Positions 1 to 7,714 of a DNA stretch of 40,242 nt are shown here, one piece after another. The first letter of the stretch is position 1. Each line of letters begins with the position of its first letter. A model generated the notes under the pieces. That model was not told the origin of the DNA, made no database searches, and saw only the letters and a program-made list of their open reading frames with translations. This stretch comes from Acrocarpospora pleiomorpha (GTDB taxonomy: Bacteria > Actinomycetota > Actinomycetes > Streptosporangiales > Streptosporangiaceae): positions 53,168 to 93,409 of the forward strand of contig NZ_BLAF01000031.1 of NCBI RefSeq assembly GCF_009687885.1, given 5' to 3'. The position numbers and the translations under genes are program-made.

Positions 1-2016
1 TTTGTACCCGGAGCTCCGCTCCACGGCCCCCTCCGTGGCATCGCCCGAGGCGTCATCCACCAAAGGACCCACGGAAGTCCGATCCAACAAATCCCTATCC
101 GAGGAGGCTCCCCCCGACAAAGCTCCGCCCGAGGAAACTCCATCCGGGACAGCGCCATCCGAGGAATCTCCACCTGACGCAGCCCCACGGGGCAAGGCTC
201 CACCCGGCGCGGCATCACCTGGCAAAGTTCCGCCCGGCAAAGCGCCGCCCGACGAAACTCCATCCGACGCAGCGCTACCCGGCAAAGCACCACCCGACGC
301 AGCACCACCCGGCAAGCTTCCGGACAAAGCTGGATTTGTCGACGCGGCTGAAGTTCCCAACGGCTCTTCGGTCGAGGATCCCTGGTTCCGCAGGGAATTG
401 GGCAAGTCGTACCAGTTGACGCGTTCCCAGCCTGACTTTTCGCCGAATTCGGCGCCCAGTTCTGCGTGCCGTACCCACGCGGGAGAGCGGCGGAGCGGGC
501 GGGCGGCGGTGCGTTCCTCGCCGGGGTAGGAGATGTCGTAGTACTTGCTGTAAGAGTCCAGGGCCTTCGCGCGGGCCCAGGTGGCCGAGCGGGCGTGGGT
601 GCCGAAGCGGGCGATGTCCATGGCGAACATGTCGTATTCGGGCTGGCCGTCGACGATCCACTCGGCCATGACCTTGCCGACGCCGCCGGCCGCGGCGAGG
701 CCGTGGACGCAGAAGCCGGCGGCCACCCAGAAGCCGCCCACGGAGGTTTCGCCGAGGAGGAATTCGCCGTCGGGGGTGAAGGCTTCGGGGCCGTGGACGA
801 CCTTGATGATCTGGCCGTTGGAGCGGAGGGAAGGGAGGCGGCGGCGGGCGGATTCCCAGGATTCCTCGAATTTGGGCATGTTCGGGGGGAAGAGGGAGCG
901 GGGCTGTGAGAGCGGGTTGGGGTCCTCCCAGACATCCGGAGTCCGGATATATCCCCCGACGAGAATGCCGCCGCCCTCTTCGCGGAAATACACGATGTTG
1001 TCGGGATCCCGAACGGTCGGCGCGGTCACCGGAACCCCGGAAGGCGCGGTCACCACATACTGGTGCTTGATCGGGACGATGGGCACGTCGACACCGGCCA
1101 TCCGCCCGACCACTCCGGCCGCAGCCCCGGCGGCGTTGACCACCGTGTCCGTCCGGATGACCCACTCCGAGCCAGGCGCTATCTCTCCACGCCCGTCAGC
1201 AAGGTCCTGCCGACGCCGATCCTCCTGCGAACGGGACCCGACTTCGCGCTGGTTGGATCCATGAGCACCGGATCTGCGAGCATCCAGTCCTCTGCCGCTC
1301 AACTCATCGGCCGACGCGCGGTCACCCGCACCCCAAGGGGAGGATTCGGAAGAGCCCGACTCGTGAGAGGTGAACTCGCGAGAGCCCGACTCGCGAGAGC
1401 CGGACGCGTGAGAGCCCGACTCGCGAGAGCCGGACTCGCGGACCCTGACCCCCTTGACGCGACCGTTCTCGACGTCGATGCCCGTTACTTCCACGCCCGT
1501 GACGATGCGAACGCCCAGTTTGCGGGCTCCTTCCGCCAGCGCACGACCCAGCCGGGCCGGATCCAGCCAGCCATCACCCGGAAGCCAGAGCGACGCCAGA
1601 ACGTCGTCCACAGCGAGCAGCGGCATGCGGTCATAGGTCGCCGACGCGTCCAGAAGATCCATGTCCAGGCCATAGGTCTCCGCCGCCCCGGCCTGACGCA
1701 ACAACTCCTCGTGGCGCTCGGGTGTTGTCGCGAGCCGAAGACCCCCAACCCCGTGCCAGCCGGGATCCAACCCGGTGAGATCACGCAGTTCTGGGTAAAG
1801 ACCAGCCGAGTACATGATCATGCGGGTCTGCGTGACCGTGGACCGCAGCTGGCCGACGAAACCCGCTGAGTGCCAGGTCGTGCCCTCGGTCAGGTCATGG
1901 CGTTCCAGCAGGATCACGTCCTGCCAACCCAGCCGGGCGAGGTGGAAGGCGACGCTGCATCCAGCTACCCCACCACCGACCACAACCGCCTGGGCGTCTG
2001 CGGGAAGTTGCACCAT
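1..2016 (-). CDS. FAD-dependent oxidoreductase, sarcosine/dimethylglycine dehydrogenase-like (3' end beyond window)
   Basis: The frame is open from ATG at 2016 down to base 1 (672 codons) and continues outside the window. The N-terminus has a dinucleotide-binding glycine motif (VVGGGVAG, about residues 12-19), and the DAO fold runs to about residue 500 (HSAGFVGQLR, VVNAAGAAAG, AAGFCVHGLAAAGG). The order resembles sarcosine/dimethylglycine dehydrogenases, in which a GcvT-like folate-binding half follows; that half would lie outside the window, so oxidative N-demethylation is inferred from family. Two inserts look foreign to the fold. Residues 193-222 are six RESGS-type pentapeptides, followed by about 60 charged residues before the fold resumes at EWVIRTDTVV. 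Residues 565-639 are fifteen pentapeptides of ALPGG/SSDGV type. It is divergent from a choline-kinase-like gene and a permease, suggesting use of choline- or betaine-derived methylamines. Confidence 0.8.
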   Translation of the reverse strand, partial: MVQLPADAQAVVVGGGVAGCSVAFHLARLGWQDVILLERHDLTEGTTWHSAGFVGQLRSTVTQTRMIMYSAGLYPELRDLTGLDPGWHGVGGLRLATTPERHEELLRQAGAAETYGLDMDLLDASATYDRMPLLAVDDVLASLWLPGDGWLDPARLGRALAEGARKLGVRIVTGVEVTGIDVENGRVKGVRVRESGSRESGSHASGSRESGSREFTSHESGSSESSPWGAGDRASADELSGRGLDARRSGAHGSNQREVGSRSQEDRRRQDLADGRGEIAPGSEWVIRTDTVVNAAGAAAGVVGRMAGVDVPIVPIKHQYVVTAPSGVPVTAPTVRDPDNIVYFREEGGGILVGGYIRTPDVWEDPNPLSQPRSLFPPNMPKFEESWESARRRLPSLRSNGQIIKVVHGPEAFTPDGEFLLGETSVGGFWVAAGFCVHGLAAAGGVGKVMAEWIVDGQPEYDMFAMDIARFGTHARSATWARAKALDSYSKYYDISYPGEERTAARPLRRSPAWVRHAELGAEFGEKSGWERVNWYDLPNSLRNQGSSTEEPLGTSAASTNPALSGSLPGGAASGGALPGSAASDGVSSGGALPGGTLPGDAAPGGALPRGAASGGDSSDGAVPDGVSSGGALSGGASSDRDLLDRTSVGPLVDDASGDATEGAVERSSGYK
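100..324. repeat. 15-bp tandem repeat array inside the oxidoreductase gene (about 15 units)
   Basis: Counting from base 100 in steps of 15, each unit reads roughly cgR-caa-agc-tcc-acc on the plus strand with drift between copies, up to base 324. On the minus strand each unit encodes one pentapeptide (ALPGG, AASGG, SSDGV and variants). No stop codon interrupts the coding frame, and the unit length is a multiple of three, so copy-number change would not break the protein. It lies where the first half of the oxidoreductase ends and the second half should begin, so it probably acts as a flexible linker. Confidence 0.85.
1351..1440. repeat. 15-bp tandem repeat array (six units), RESGS pentapeptides
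   Basis: Six consecutive 15-bp units starting at 1351, 1366, 1381, 1396, 1411 and 1426, each close to agagcccgactcgcg. The copies at 1381 and 1411 are identical. On the minus strand they encode RESGS, HASGS, REFTS and HESGS. The array sits directly after a beta-strand ending VKGVRVR of the FAD-dependent oxidoreductase, in a place where relatives have only a short turn. Confidence 0.88.
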
Positions 2017-2057
2017 TGGTACCGTCCTGTAACGCCTGGGCTCCACAATCGGATCAA

Positions 2058-2075
2058 TGGTCTGAAGGTAGACCA
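2058..2075. promoter_or_regulatory. Inverted repeat in divergent promoter region
   Basis: TGGTCT and AGACCA form perfect 6-bp arms around a 6-bp spacer, in the 72-bp gap between the divergent oxidoreductase and choline-kinase-like genes. The repeat ends 13 bp before the ATG at 2089 and partly precedes the ribosome-binding site AAAAGGAG. The arms resemble GntR-family half-sites (TGGTCT), so an operator controlling both directions is plausible. No regulator gene is adjacent. Confidence 0.4.
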
Positions 2076-2088
2076 AAAGGAGCCGGGC

Positions 2089-2988
2089 ATGCCAGATGCC
2101 GTCGCGGACGCGCTGGAGATGGTCGCGGCCTGGGCCGGGCGCCCGGTCAGCCATACGACGATCAAGGGTGGGCTCAGCCACCACATCGCCCGGGTGGAGA
2201 CCGAGGACGGCGACCGCTGGCTGCTCCGGGTGCTGGATCCGAGGATCGCCGCGACAGGCCTGGGCATCCCGCTGGAGCAGGAGATCGCCAACACCGTACT
2301 CGCCGCGTCCACGGGCGTCGGTGCGCAAGTCCTGCACAAACTGCCGGGCGCGCTCATCCTGGAGTACATCGACGGGGTGACCCTCGACGCGCCAGCCGTA
2401 CGGGATGAGATCGGCAAGATCGCGAAAGCCTGCCGAGCCCTGCACGCGGGCCCCCGGTTCGGCAATGATTTCTCGATTTTCCGGAAGCACGCCGATTTTG
2501 TGGCCCTCTGCAAGGCCAACAGCCTGAAGCTCCCCGACGGATACGAGGACTGGACCCCGGCCGTCGCCGAGATCGAGCAGGCCCTGGCGGTCCGGCCGAT
2601 GAGAACCGTCCCCTGTCACAACGATCTGCTGCCGGAGAACTTCATCAAGGCCGGCGGCGTGGTGCGAATCGTCGACTATCAGCTGTCCGGCAACAACGAC
2701 CCCTGTTTCGAGCTCGGCGACCTGGCCGCCGAGGCCGATTTCGACCCCGACGACGTCGAGCGCCTCACCCTGGCATATTTCGACGACGCCGCCCCGGCCG
2801 CACGAGTCCGGCTGAATCTGATCATGTCCAACCTCACCTGGACGCTCTGGTTCGTCGTGCACCACGGGCTGACTCCGCAGCACCGCGACTTCGACTACAA
2901 CGCCGAGGCCGCCGACAAGTTCGCGCAAGCCGTACGCGATCTCAAAGACCCCGGCTTCGGACGTCTGATCGACGCCGTGCGCCGGTAA
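2089..2988 (+). CDS. Choline/ethanolamine kinase-like phosphotransferase
   Basis: A 299-residue protein with the aminoglycoside/choline kinase fold. The catalytic loop is CHNDLLPENF and the metal-binding motif is DYQLSGNNDP, so both key elements of an active kinase are present. The substrate is unknown, but the context (a methylamine-oxidising flavoenzyme on one side, a permease on the other) suggests a small amino alcohol such as choline or ethanolamine. ATG at 2089 is chosen because AAAAGGAG lies 7 bp upstream; the frame is open further upstream (from 1870), but that part is antisense to the divergent gene. The gap to the permease is 25 bp, so the two are probably cotranscribed. Confidence 0.8.
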   Translation: MPDAVADALEMVAAWAGRPVSHTTIKGGLSHHIARVETEDGDRWLLRVLDPRIAATGLGIPLEQEIANTVLAASTGVGAQVLHKLPGALILEYIDGVTLDAPAVRDEIGKIAKACRALHAGPRFGNDFSIFRKHADFVALCKANSLKLPDGYEDWTPAVAEIEQALAVRPMRTVPCHNDLLPENFIKAGGVVRIVDYQLSGNNDPCFELGDLAAEADFDPDDVERLTLAYFDDAAPAARVRLNLIMSNLTWTLWFVVHHGLTPQHRDFDYNAEAADKFAQAVRDLKDPGFGRLIDAVRR

Positions 2989-3013
2989 CCCCCCAAGGCA
3001 TGAGGAGGCCTTC

Positions 3014-4552
3014 ATGGCGCAAGCCCTCGACGATGACGCCAAACGACTCGCCGAACTCGGGTACAAACAAGAACTGTCGCGAACCTGGAGTGGGTTCTCC
3101 AACTTCGCGATCTCCTTCTCCATCATCTCGATCCTCGCCGGGTGTTTCACCACGTTCGGCCAGGCCTGGAACAACGGCGGCCCCATCGCCATCTCCTGGG
3201 GCTGGCCGATCATCTCCGTCTTCATCCTGATCATCGGTCTGTGCATGTCGGAGCTGGTGTCGGCGTATCCGACGGCGGGCGGCATCTACTGGTGGGCCGC
3301 CAAGATGGGCAAGCCGATCCACGGCTGGTTCACCGGCTGGTTCAACCTGATCGGCTTGATCGCGGTGACCGCGTCGGTGGACTACGGCTGCGCCACGTTC
3401 CTGAACATCACCCTCGACCGGTTCTTCGGCCTCGAGGTGTCGCTGGTCAACACCTTCCTCCTGTTCGCCGTCGTGCTGGTGCTGCACGCTCTGATCAACA
3501 TCTACAGCCACCGGCTCATCTCGATCTTGCAGAACGTGTCGGTGTGGTGGCATGTGTTCGGCGCCACGGTGGTGGTCCTGATCCTCATCTTCGGTCCGGA
3601 CTCGCACCAGTCGATGTCGTTCGTGTTCACCGAGACGATCAACAACTCGGGCTTCAGCAGCGGCAGCTTCTGGATCTATGTCCTGCCGCTCGGGTTCCTG
3701 CTCACCCAGTACACGATCACCGGTTTCGACGCGTGCGCGCACGTGTCGGAGGAGACCCAGGGCGCGGCCACCGCGGCGGCCCGCGGCCTCTGGCAGTCGA
3801 TCTTCTACTCCGCGATCGGCGGCTGGATCCTGCTGCTGGCCTTCCTGTTCGCGGCCACCAACGTGGACGAGGTCAACGCCCAGTTCGGCTTCGTGGGCGC
3901 GATCTTCGACACCGCCGTGCCCGGCAACCTGGCGAACGCGATCTTCGCGATCTCCACGATCGGGCAGTTCTTCTGCGGCATGAGCTGCGTGACCTCGATG
4001 TCGCGGATGACCTACGCGTTCTCACGGGACGGCGCGATCCCCGGATGGCGGCTCTGGTCCAAGGTGGACCGGAACCGGACCCCCGTCAACGCGATCATCT
4101 TCGGCTGCGTGGCCGCCCTGATCCTCACCCTGCCCGCCCTGTACAAGGCGCCGACCGGCACGCCAGTGGCCTTCTACGCGGTGGTCTCGGTGGCGGTGAT
4201 CGGCCTCTACATCGCCTTCGCCATCCCGATCTGGCTGCGGCTGCGCATGGGCGACGCCTTCCAGCCCGGCCCGTGGACGCTGGGCGCCAAGTACAAGGTG
4301 ATGGGCTGGATCGCGATCATCGAGATCGTGATCGTGTCGATCTACTTCATCATGCCGCTCGCTCCCGCGGGCGTGCCGTTCGCCTCCGACAATCCGGCCA
4401 CCGAAGCGGACGAGTCGTTCACCTGGACGGCCGTGAACTACGCGCCGATCGTGGTGGGCGCCATGGTGCTCGGGGTCGGCCTGTGGTGGGCGCTGTCCGC
4501 GCGGCACTGGTTCACCGGGCCACGCCGCACGGTCGATTCGATCGACGCCTGA
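3014..4552 (+). CDS. APC-family amino acid/amine permease
   Basis: A 512-residue integral membrane protein with about twelve hydrophobic segments. It has the APC hallmarks of the amino acid/choline transporter branch: the early stretch WSGFSNFAISFSIISILAG, then SELVSAYPTAGGIYWWAAK, and later FDACAHVSEETQGA and SMSRMTYAFSRDGAIPG. Relatives import GABA, choline or other amines by proton symport. GAGGAGG lies 6 bp before the ATG. It follows the kinase-like gene directly, giving an uptake, phosphorylation and oxidation set. Exact substrate cannot be read from sequence. Confidence 0.88.
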   Translation: MAQALDDDAKRLAELGYKQELSRTWSGFSNFAISFSIISILAGCFTTFGQAWNNGGPIAISWGWPIISVFILIIGLCMSELVSAYPTAGGIYWWAAKMGKPIHGWFTGWFNLIGLIAVTASVDYGCATFLNITLDRFFGLEVSLVNTFLLFAVVLVLHALINIYSHRLISILQNVSVWWHVFGATVVVLILIFGPDSHQSMSFVFTETINNSGFSSGSFWIYVLPLGFLLTQYTITGFDACAHVSEETQGAATAAARGLWQSIFYSAIGGWILLLAFLFAATNVDEVNAQFGFVGAIFDTAVPGNLANAIFAISTIGQFFCGMSCVTSMSRMTYAFSRDGAIPGWRLWSKVDRNRTPVNAIIFGCVAALILTLPALYKAPTGTPVAFYAVVSVAVIGLYIAFAIPIWLRLRMGDAFQPGPWTLGAKYKVMGWIAIIEIVIVSIYFIMPLAPAGVPFASDNPATEADESFTWTAVNYAPIVVGAMVLGVGLWWALSARHWFTGPRRTVDSIDA

Positions 4553-4560
4553 GTTTCTCT

Positions 4561-4591
4561 GGTACGGCTTCCGCCTGGCGGGAGCCGTACC
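4561..4591. terminator. Bidirectional terminator hairpin
   Basis: Arms of 15 nt at 4561-4575 and 4577-4591 pair along their whole length with a single T-G wobble (GGTACGGCT against AGCCGTACC at the outside). The hairpin begins 9 bp after the permease stop and ends 4 bp before the lipB stop, so it can serve both convergent genes. There is no long T-run, as is usual in actinobacteria. Confidence 0.85.
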
Positions 4592-4595
4592 GGCG

Positions 4596-5225
4596 TTATG
4601 AGGCCTGGAACTCCTTGGCGACCGTGGCGCGGACGGTGTCGAAGTCGGCGCCGCCGAGTTCGCGGGAGATCGAGGTCATGTCCACCTCCGGCATGCCGCA
4701 GGCGACGGCGAGGTCCCACGGGGTGAGGTCGCCGTTGACGTTGATGGCGAAGCCGTGGCTGGTGACCGCCCTGCTGGCCCGCATGCCGATGGAGACGATC
4801 TTGCGCCCGGAGGTCGTCCAGACGCCGGTGAGCAGTTCCGAGCCCGGCGGGGTGTCCCGGCGTTCGGCCGGAACGCCGAGCACGCCCAGCGCGGCCACCA
4901 GCCGAAGCTCCACCTCGCGGATGTAGTCGACCACACCCTCGTTCGGGCCGAGCTTGACGATCAGGTAGCCGACCAGCTGGCCGGGGCCGTGGTAGGTGAG
5001 CTGGCCGCCCCGGCCGGTGGGAACGACCGGGATGCCATGCGACGGGTCGGGCAGGTGCTCGGTCAGCGTGCGCCGCCCGACCGTGTAGACCTTGGGGTGG
5101 CTGAGCAGCCACAAGGTATCCGGCCGCGTGTCGTCCTGGCGTTCGTGGACCAGGTCGGCCATGCGCTCCATGGCCTTCTCGTAGTCGACCAGGTCGTCCT
5201 GGATGAGGGTCAGCGGCCGGTTCAT
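4596..5225 (-). CDS. lipB: Octanoyltransferase LipB
   Basis: A 209-residue protein that moves octanoyl from acyl carrier protein to the lipoyl domains of 2-oxoacid dehydrogenases and GcvH, the first step of lipoate synthesis. It carries the LipB signature RGGQLTYHGPGQLVGY, the catalytic-lysine motif GRKIVSIG, SHGFAINVN, and the catalytic cysteine in VACGMPEV. Length is normal for the family. It starts one base after the stop of the PspC-domain gene, so the two form one transcript. LipA is not in the window. Confidence 0.96.
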   Translation of the reverse strand: MNRPLTLIQDDLVDYEKAMERMADLVHERQDDTRPDTLWLLSHPKVYTVGRRTLTEHLPDPSHGIPVVPTGRGGQLTYHGPGQLVGYLIVKLGPNEGVVDYIREVELRLVAALGVLGVPAERRDTPPGSELLTGVWTTSGRKIVSIGMRASRAVTSHGFAINVNGDLTPWDLAVACGMPEVDMTSISRELGGADFDTVRATVAKEFQAS

Positions 5226-5226
5226 G

Positions 5227-5412
5227 TTATCGAGGATACGCCGGGGCCTTTGGTACGAAGACCCACATGATCAGGTAGATGATGAACTGCGGTCCGGGCA
5301 GGATGCAGGAGAGCAGGAACAGGAGCCGGACCGTGTTGGGGGACATGCCGTAGCGTTCGGCGATCCCGCCGCAGACGCCCGCGATCATCTTGTGGTGTCT
5401 GGACCGGTGCAT
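5227..5412 (-). CDS. PspC-domain small membrane protein
   Basis: A 61-residue protein with the PspC fold: MIAGVCGGIAERYGMSPNTVRLLF, then a hydrophobic segment IIYLIMWVFVPK. PspC proteins sit in the cytoplasmic membrane and are linked to envelope stress, but short stand-alone copies have no settled role. GGAGG lies 8 bp upstream of the ATG. It is followed after one base by lipB, probably a fortuitous operon. Confidence 0.88.
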   Translation of the reverse strand: MHRSRHHKMIAGVCGGIAERYGMSPNTVRLLFLLSCILPGPQFIIYLIMWVFVPKAPAYPR

Positions 5413-5428
5413 CGTGATTTCCTCCGTC

Positions 5429-5501
5429 GGGGTTTGTCAGTCACTCGGTCCAACGAACCGGTGCCGACCCCCCGTTCCACGAGAGACCCTGACAAAACCC
5501 C
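5429..5501. repeat. Long-range inverted repeat between YbhN-like and PspC genes
   Basis: The 12-mer at 5429-5440 (GGGGTTTGTCAG) returns inverted at 5489-5501 with one extra A, with 48 bp between. Directly at the YbhN-like stop a 12-bp perfect palindrome ACCCCTAGGGGT (5497-5508) overlaps it. The element may be a 3' hairpin of the upstream gene or a paired operator ahead of the PspC gene; the sequence does not decide. Confidence 0.5.
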
Positions 5502-6508
5502 TAGGGGTGCGCGCCGCGCTCGGTCGGCGGGAGCGCGAACGGGCTCATGCTCGCGCCCGCCCGCATCAGGAACCTGCCCACCACCTTGGCCGCCGCCCGC
5601 ACCTCGTCGTGCAGGAACGCCCACGCCAGCCAGCCCGCGATCAGAATCGCCCAGTACGAGATGAGCCGGTACAACGCCACGACCGCCCCCGCCGCGCCCC
5701 CACTCGCTCCGGCCGCGAAGAACGTGGCGGCCATCCCGATCTCGACGACGCCGAGCCCGCCCGGAATCAACGCCAGCGCCTGCGCGCCCTTCGCGGCGAC
5801 GTAGCCCAGCAACATCGTGTGCGGGCCGATGTCGATGCCCACCGCGACGCAGACCGCCACCAGGCAGGCCACATCGAGCAGCCAGTTCAGCAGCGCGAGC
5901 CCGGCCAGGATGCCCCGATCCCGGGAGGACGGGCGAATGGCGGCCCGCGCCGCGTCCAACTGCGCCGACAGGCGTGGCATGCGCCGCCGGACGACGCCGA
6001 CGAACGGGCGGGTTCGCATCACCATGGCGGCCAGCGCCACCACGGCGAGGGCGGCGATCAACGTCGGGATCCGGGTCGCGGGCGAGCCGAGCAGCGCGAC
6101 CAGGCTCAGGACCCCGAAGGTCACCCCCGAATAGAACGCGGCGAGCACCAGCGTGGCCGCGATGAGCGGCCTGCCCGCGCCCAGCCGGCCGAACTCCCGG
6201 GTGGTGTACGCGATGGACAGGACCGGCCCAGCGGGCAGCGAGTTCGAGAAGGCGTTGCGCGCGTAGGTGACGGCGAGCGCGCGACCCAGGCTGATCCTGG
6301 TTCCGCCCAGGCCCAGGAGTCGGCGGAAGAGCCGGGCGAAGGTCGCCATCGAGACCGCCTCGGCGACGACGGCCACGGCGAGCCAGGCGGGGTTGACATT
6401 GGTGATCGTGGCCCAGATCTCGGCAGGCTGGGGCAACTCGTCCCGCAGGACGAGATACGCACCGCCGCCTATGGCGAGAGCGGCGACCCATCTCCACCCG
6501 GTGGACAT
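5501..6508 (-). CDS. YbhN/LPG-synthase-TM-like multipass membrane protein
   Basis: A 335-residue membrane protein of the lysylphosphatidylglycerol synthase transmembrane/YbhN (UPF0104) type. It shows the usual pattern of about eight hydrophobic helices and the family motifs NAFSNSLPAG and LIPGGLGVVEIGM. Such proteins are flippase-like membrane proteins without a known substrate when, as here, they lack the C-terminal synthase domain. The ATG at 6508 is chosen because AAGGAG lies 6 bp upstream; the frame is open to 6574. Confidence 0.82.
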   Translation of the reverse strand: MSTGWRWVAALAIGGGAYLVLRDELPQPAEIWATITNVNPAWLAVAVVAEAVSMATFARLFRRLLGLGGTRISLGRALAVTYARNAFSNSLPAGPVLSIAYTTREFGRLGAGRPLIAATLVLAAFYSGVTFGVLSLVALLGSPATRIPTLIAALAVVALAAMVMRTRPFVGVVRRRMPRLSAQLDAARAAIRPSSRDRGILAGLALLNWLLDVACLVAVCVAVGIDIGPHTMLLGYVAAKGAQALALIPGGLGVVEIGMAATFFAAGASGGAAGAVVALYRLISYWAILIAGWLAWAFLHDEVRAAAKVVGRFLMRAGASMSPFALPPTERGAHP

Positions 6509-6590
6509 CTGCACTCCTTGAATCTCGCATGACTCTGCTGAGATGACGCTGAGGACACCTGTGAGATTGGCCATGCTTTCCGCTGGTGTT

Positions 6591-6649
6591 CCCAGGGTGA
6601 TCCTGGGGAGAAGGCCGGGCTATGCCAGAAGTTCAACAGTTGCCCGGCC
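6591..6649. terminator. Two hairpins downstream of the ABC-2/YhgE-like gene
   Basis: On the minus strand, past the stop at 6679, GGCCGGGC (6613-6620) pairs perfectly with GCCCGGCC (6642-6649) across a 21-nt loop. A second, tighter hairpin CCCAGG/CCTGGG follows (6591-6607). Together they plausibly end the minus-strand transcript before the YbhN-like gene. Confidence 0.6.
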
Positions 6650-6678
6650 CAACATTTCCGGATATTGGGTGATGTAAA

Positions 6679-7641
6679 TCACGCGACGGGGACGGGCTGG
6701 GCGGGGGCGGCGTGGGCCGCGGCGCTTCGCCGTACGGGGATGAGCAGCAGGAGCAGGCCGACCAGGGCCCAGGCGGCCAGGACGGTGAGCGGGACGGTGA
6801 GGGCCGCGCCGTCGAAGAAGACGGTGTTGCGGATGGCTACCGTGCCCTGGCCGATCGGGAGGATCTGGCCGATCGCCGCGTACCACTCGGGGATGAATCG
6901 GGCGCCGAGCGGGCCGCCGCTGGCGGGGATGCCGACCACGACGAACAGCAGGGCGGCCAGCCCGACGCCGGGGGTGCCCAGGACGCGGACCAGGCCCGCG
7001 ACCACCAGGCCGAGGGTGAAGGTGACGGCGGCGGAGACGGCGACCAGCCCGAGGTACGCCCCGGGGAGCGCGCCGAAGACCAGGTCCGCCAGCCAGGCGT
7101 TGGCCAGCGCGACCGTGACCGAGGCGAGCGCGATGACAACGATCTTCTGGCCGGAGCTCGCGCCCGCGTGACCGGCCAGGACGGCGATGGCGATGCCGGG
7201 GATGACCAGGGCGAGCACGTAGAACATGCCGGAGACGCCGCCGGAGTCGCCGGGGGGCAGCGGGTAGGCGTCCTCGACCGTGAGCTGCTGGCCCTGGGCC
7301 TGGGCGACGGTGGTGAACACCTGGGTGATCACCGTGGACGCGGTTCGCCCGCCGGCGCTGGCGACGATCAGCTTGGCCTGCTGCGGGAGGACCACGGCCT
7401 CGACCTCGCGGTCGCCGAGCGCGGTCCGCGCGCCGGCCTCGTCGGCGTAACTCGTGATCTCGAACGCGCCGGGCCTCTTGGCGGCCAGCCCGGCGTCGAT
7501 CTGGGCGGCCATTTGGGCGGGCGCGACCACGCCCACGGGTACGCCATGGGGTTCGGGCTGGTGCAGCGCGCCCACGAACGAAGCGGCGAACGCGAGCCCG
7601 ATGAGCGTCACCAGCACGACGGCCGGGAGCAGCTTCCGCAT
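6679..7641 (-). CDS. ABC-2/YhgE-type membrane permease (DUF3533-like)
   Basis: A 320-residue protein. It starts with one signal-anchor helix (residues 4-25), then about 120 extracytoplasmic residues rich in A, T and Q, then five to six membrane helices and a short cytoplasmic tail. This layout matches the YhgE/Pip and SNG1-type ABC-2 permease relatives, several of which sit beside TetR regulators and act in export or drug tolerance. No ATPase partner is encoded nearby. An AGGAG lies 7 bp before the ATG. It is divergent from the TetR gene with two palindromes between, so repression by that protein is likely. Confidence 0.72.
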   Translation of the reverse strand: MRKLLPAVVLVTLIGLAFAASFVGALHQPEPHGVPVGVVAPAQMAAQIDAGLAAKRPGAFEITSYADEAGARTALGDREVEAVVLPQQAKLIVASAGGRTASTVITQVFTTVAQAQGQQLTVEDAYPLPPGDSGGVSGMFYVLALVIPGIAIAVLAGHAGASSGQKIVVIALASVTVALANAWLADLVFGALPGAYLGLVAVSAAVTFTLGLVVAGLVRVLGTPGVGLAALLFVVVGIPASGGPLGARFIPEWYAAIGQILPIGQGTVAIRNTVFFDGAALTVPLTVLAAWALVGLLLLLIPVRRSAAAHAAPAQPVPVA

Positions 7642-7661
7642 CGAATTCTCCTAGTGATGAC

Positions 7662-7676
7662 TTCAACAACGTTGAG
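7662..7676. promoter_or_regulatory. TetR operator 1 (TTCAAC-N3-GTTGAG)
   Basis: An inverted repeat TTCAAC/GTTGAG around AAC, lying 21 bp upstream of the membrane-protein ATG. It shares its half-sites with the perfect palindrome 30 bp away (centres 7669 and 7699, close to three helical turns). Confidence 0.7.
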
Positions 7677-7690
7677 TTCACCATAGACGA

Positions 7691-7707
7691 ATTCAACATG
7701 GTTGAAT
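7691..7707. promoter_or_regulatory. TetR operator 2 (perfect palindrome)
   Basis: ATTCAAC-ATG-GTTGAAT, 7-bp perfect arms. It ends 7 bp before the TetR ATG at 7715, where it would overlap the promoter of that gene, which fits autorepression. Same half-sites as operator 1. Confidence 0.75.
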
Positions 7708-7714
7708 AGTGGGT

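Noticed and set aside
100..324. Possible CRISPR array
   Set aside because: Units are 15 bp with no spacers, in a coding frame, and there are no cas genes.
2..529. Long plus-strand open frame encoding proline-rich pentapeptides
   Set aside because: It is the antisense of the 15-bp repeat array in the minus-strand flavoenzyme; repeats with a unit divisible by three keep several frames open. No ribosome-binding site and no recognisable domain.
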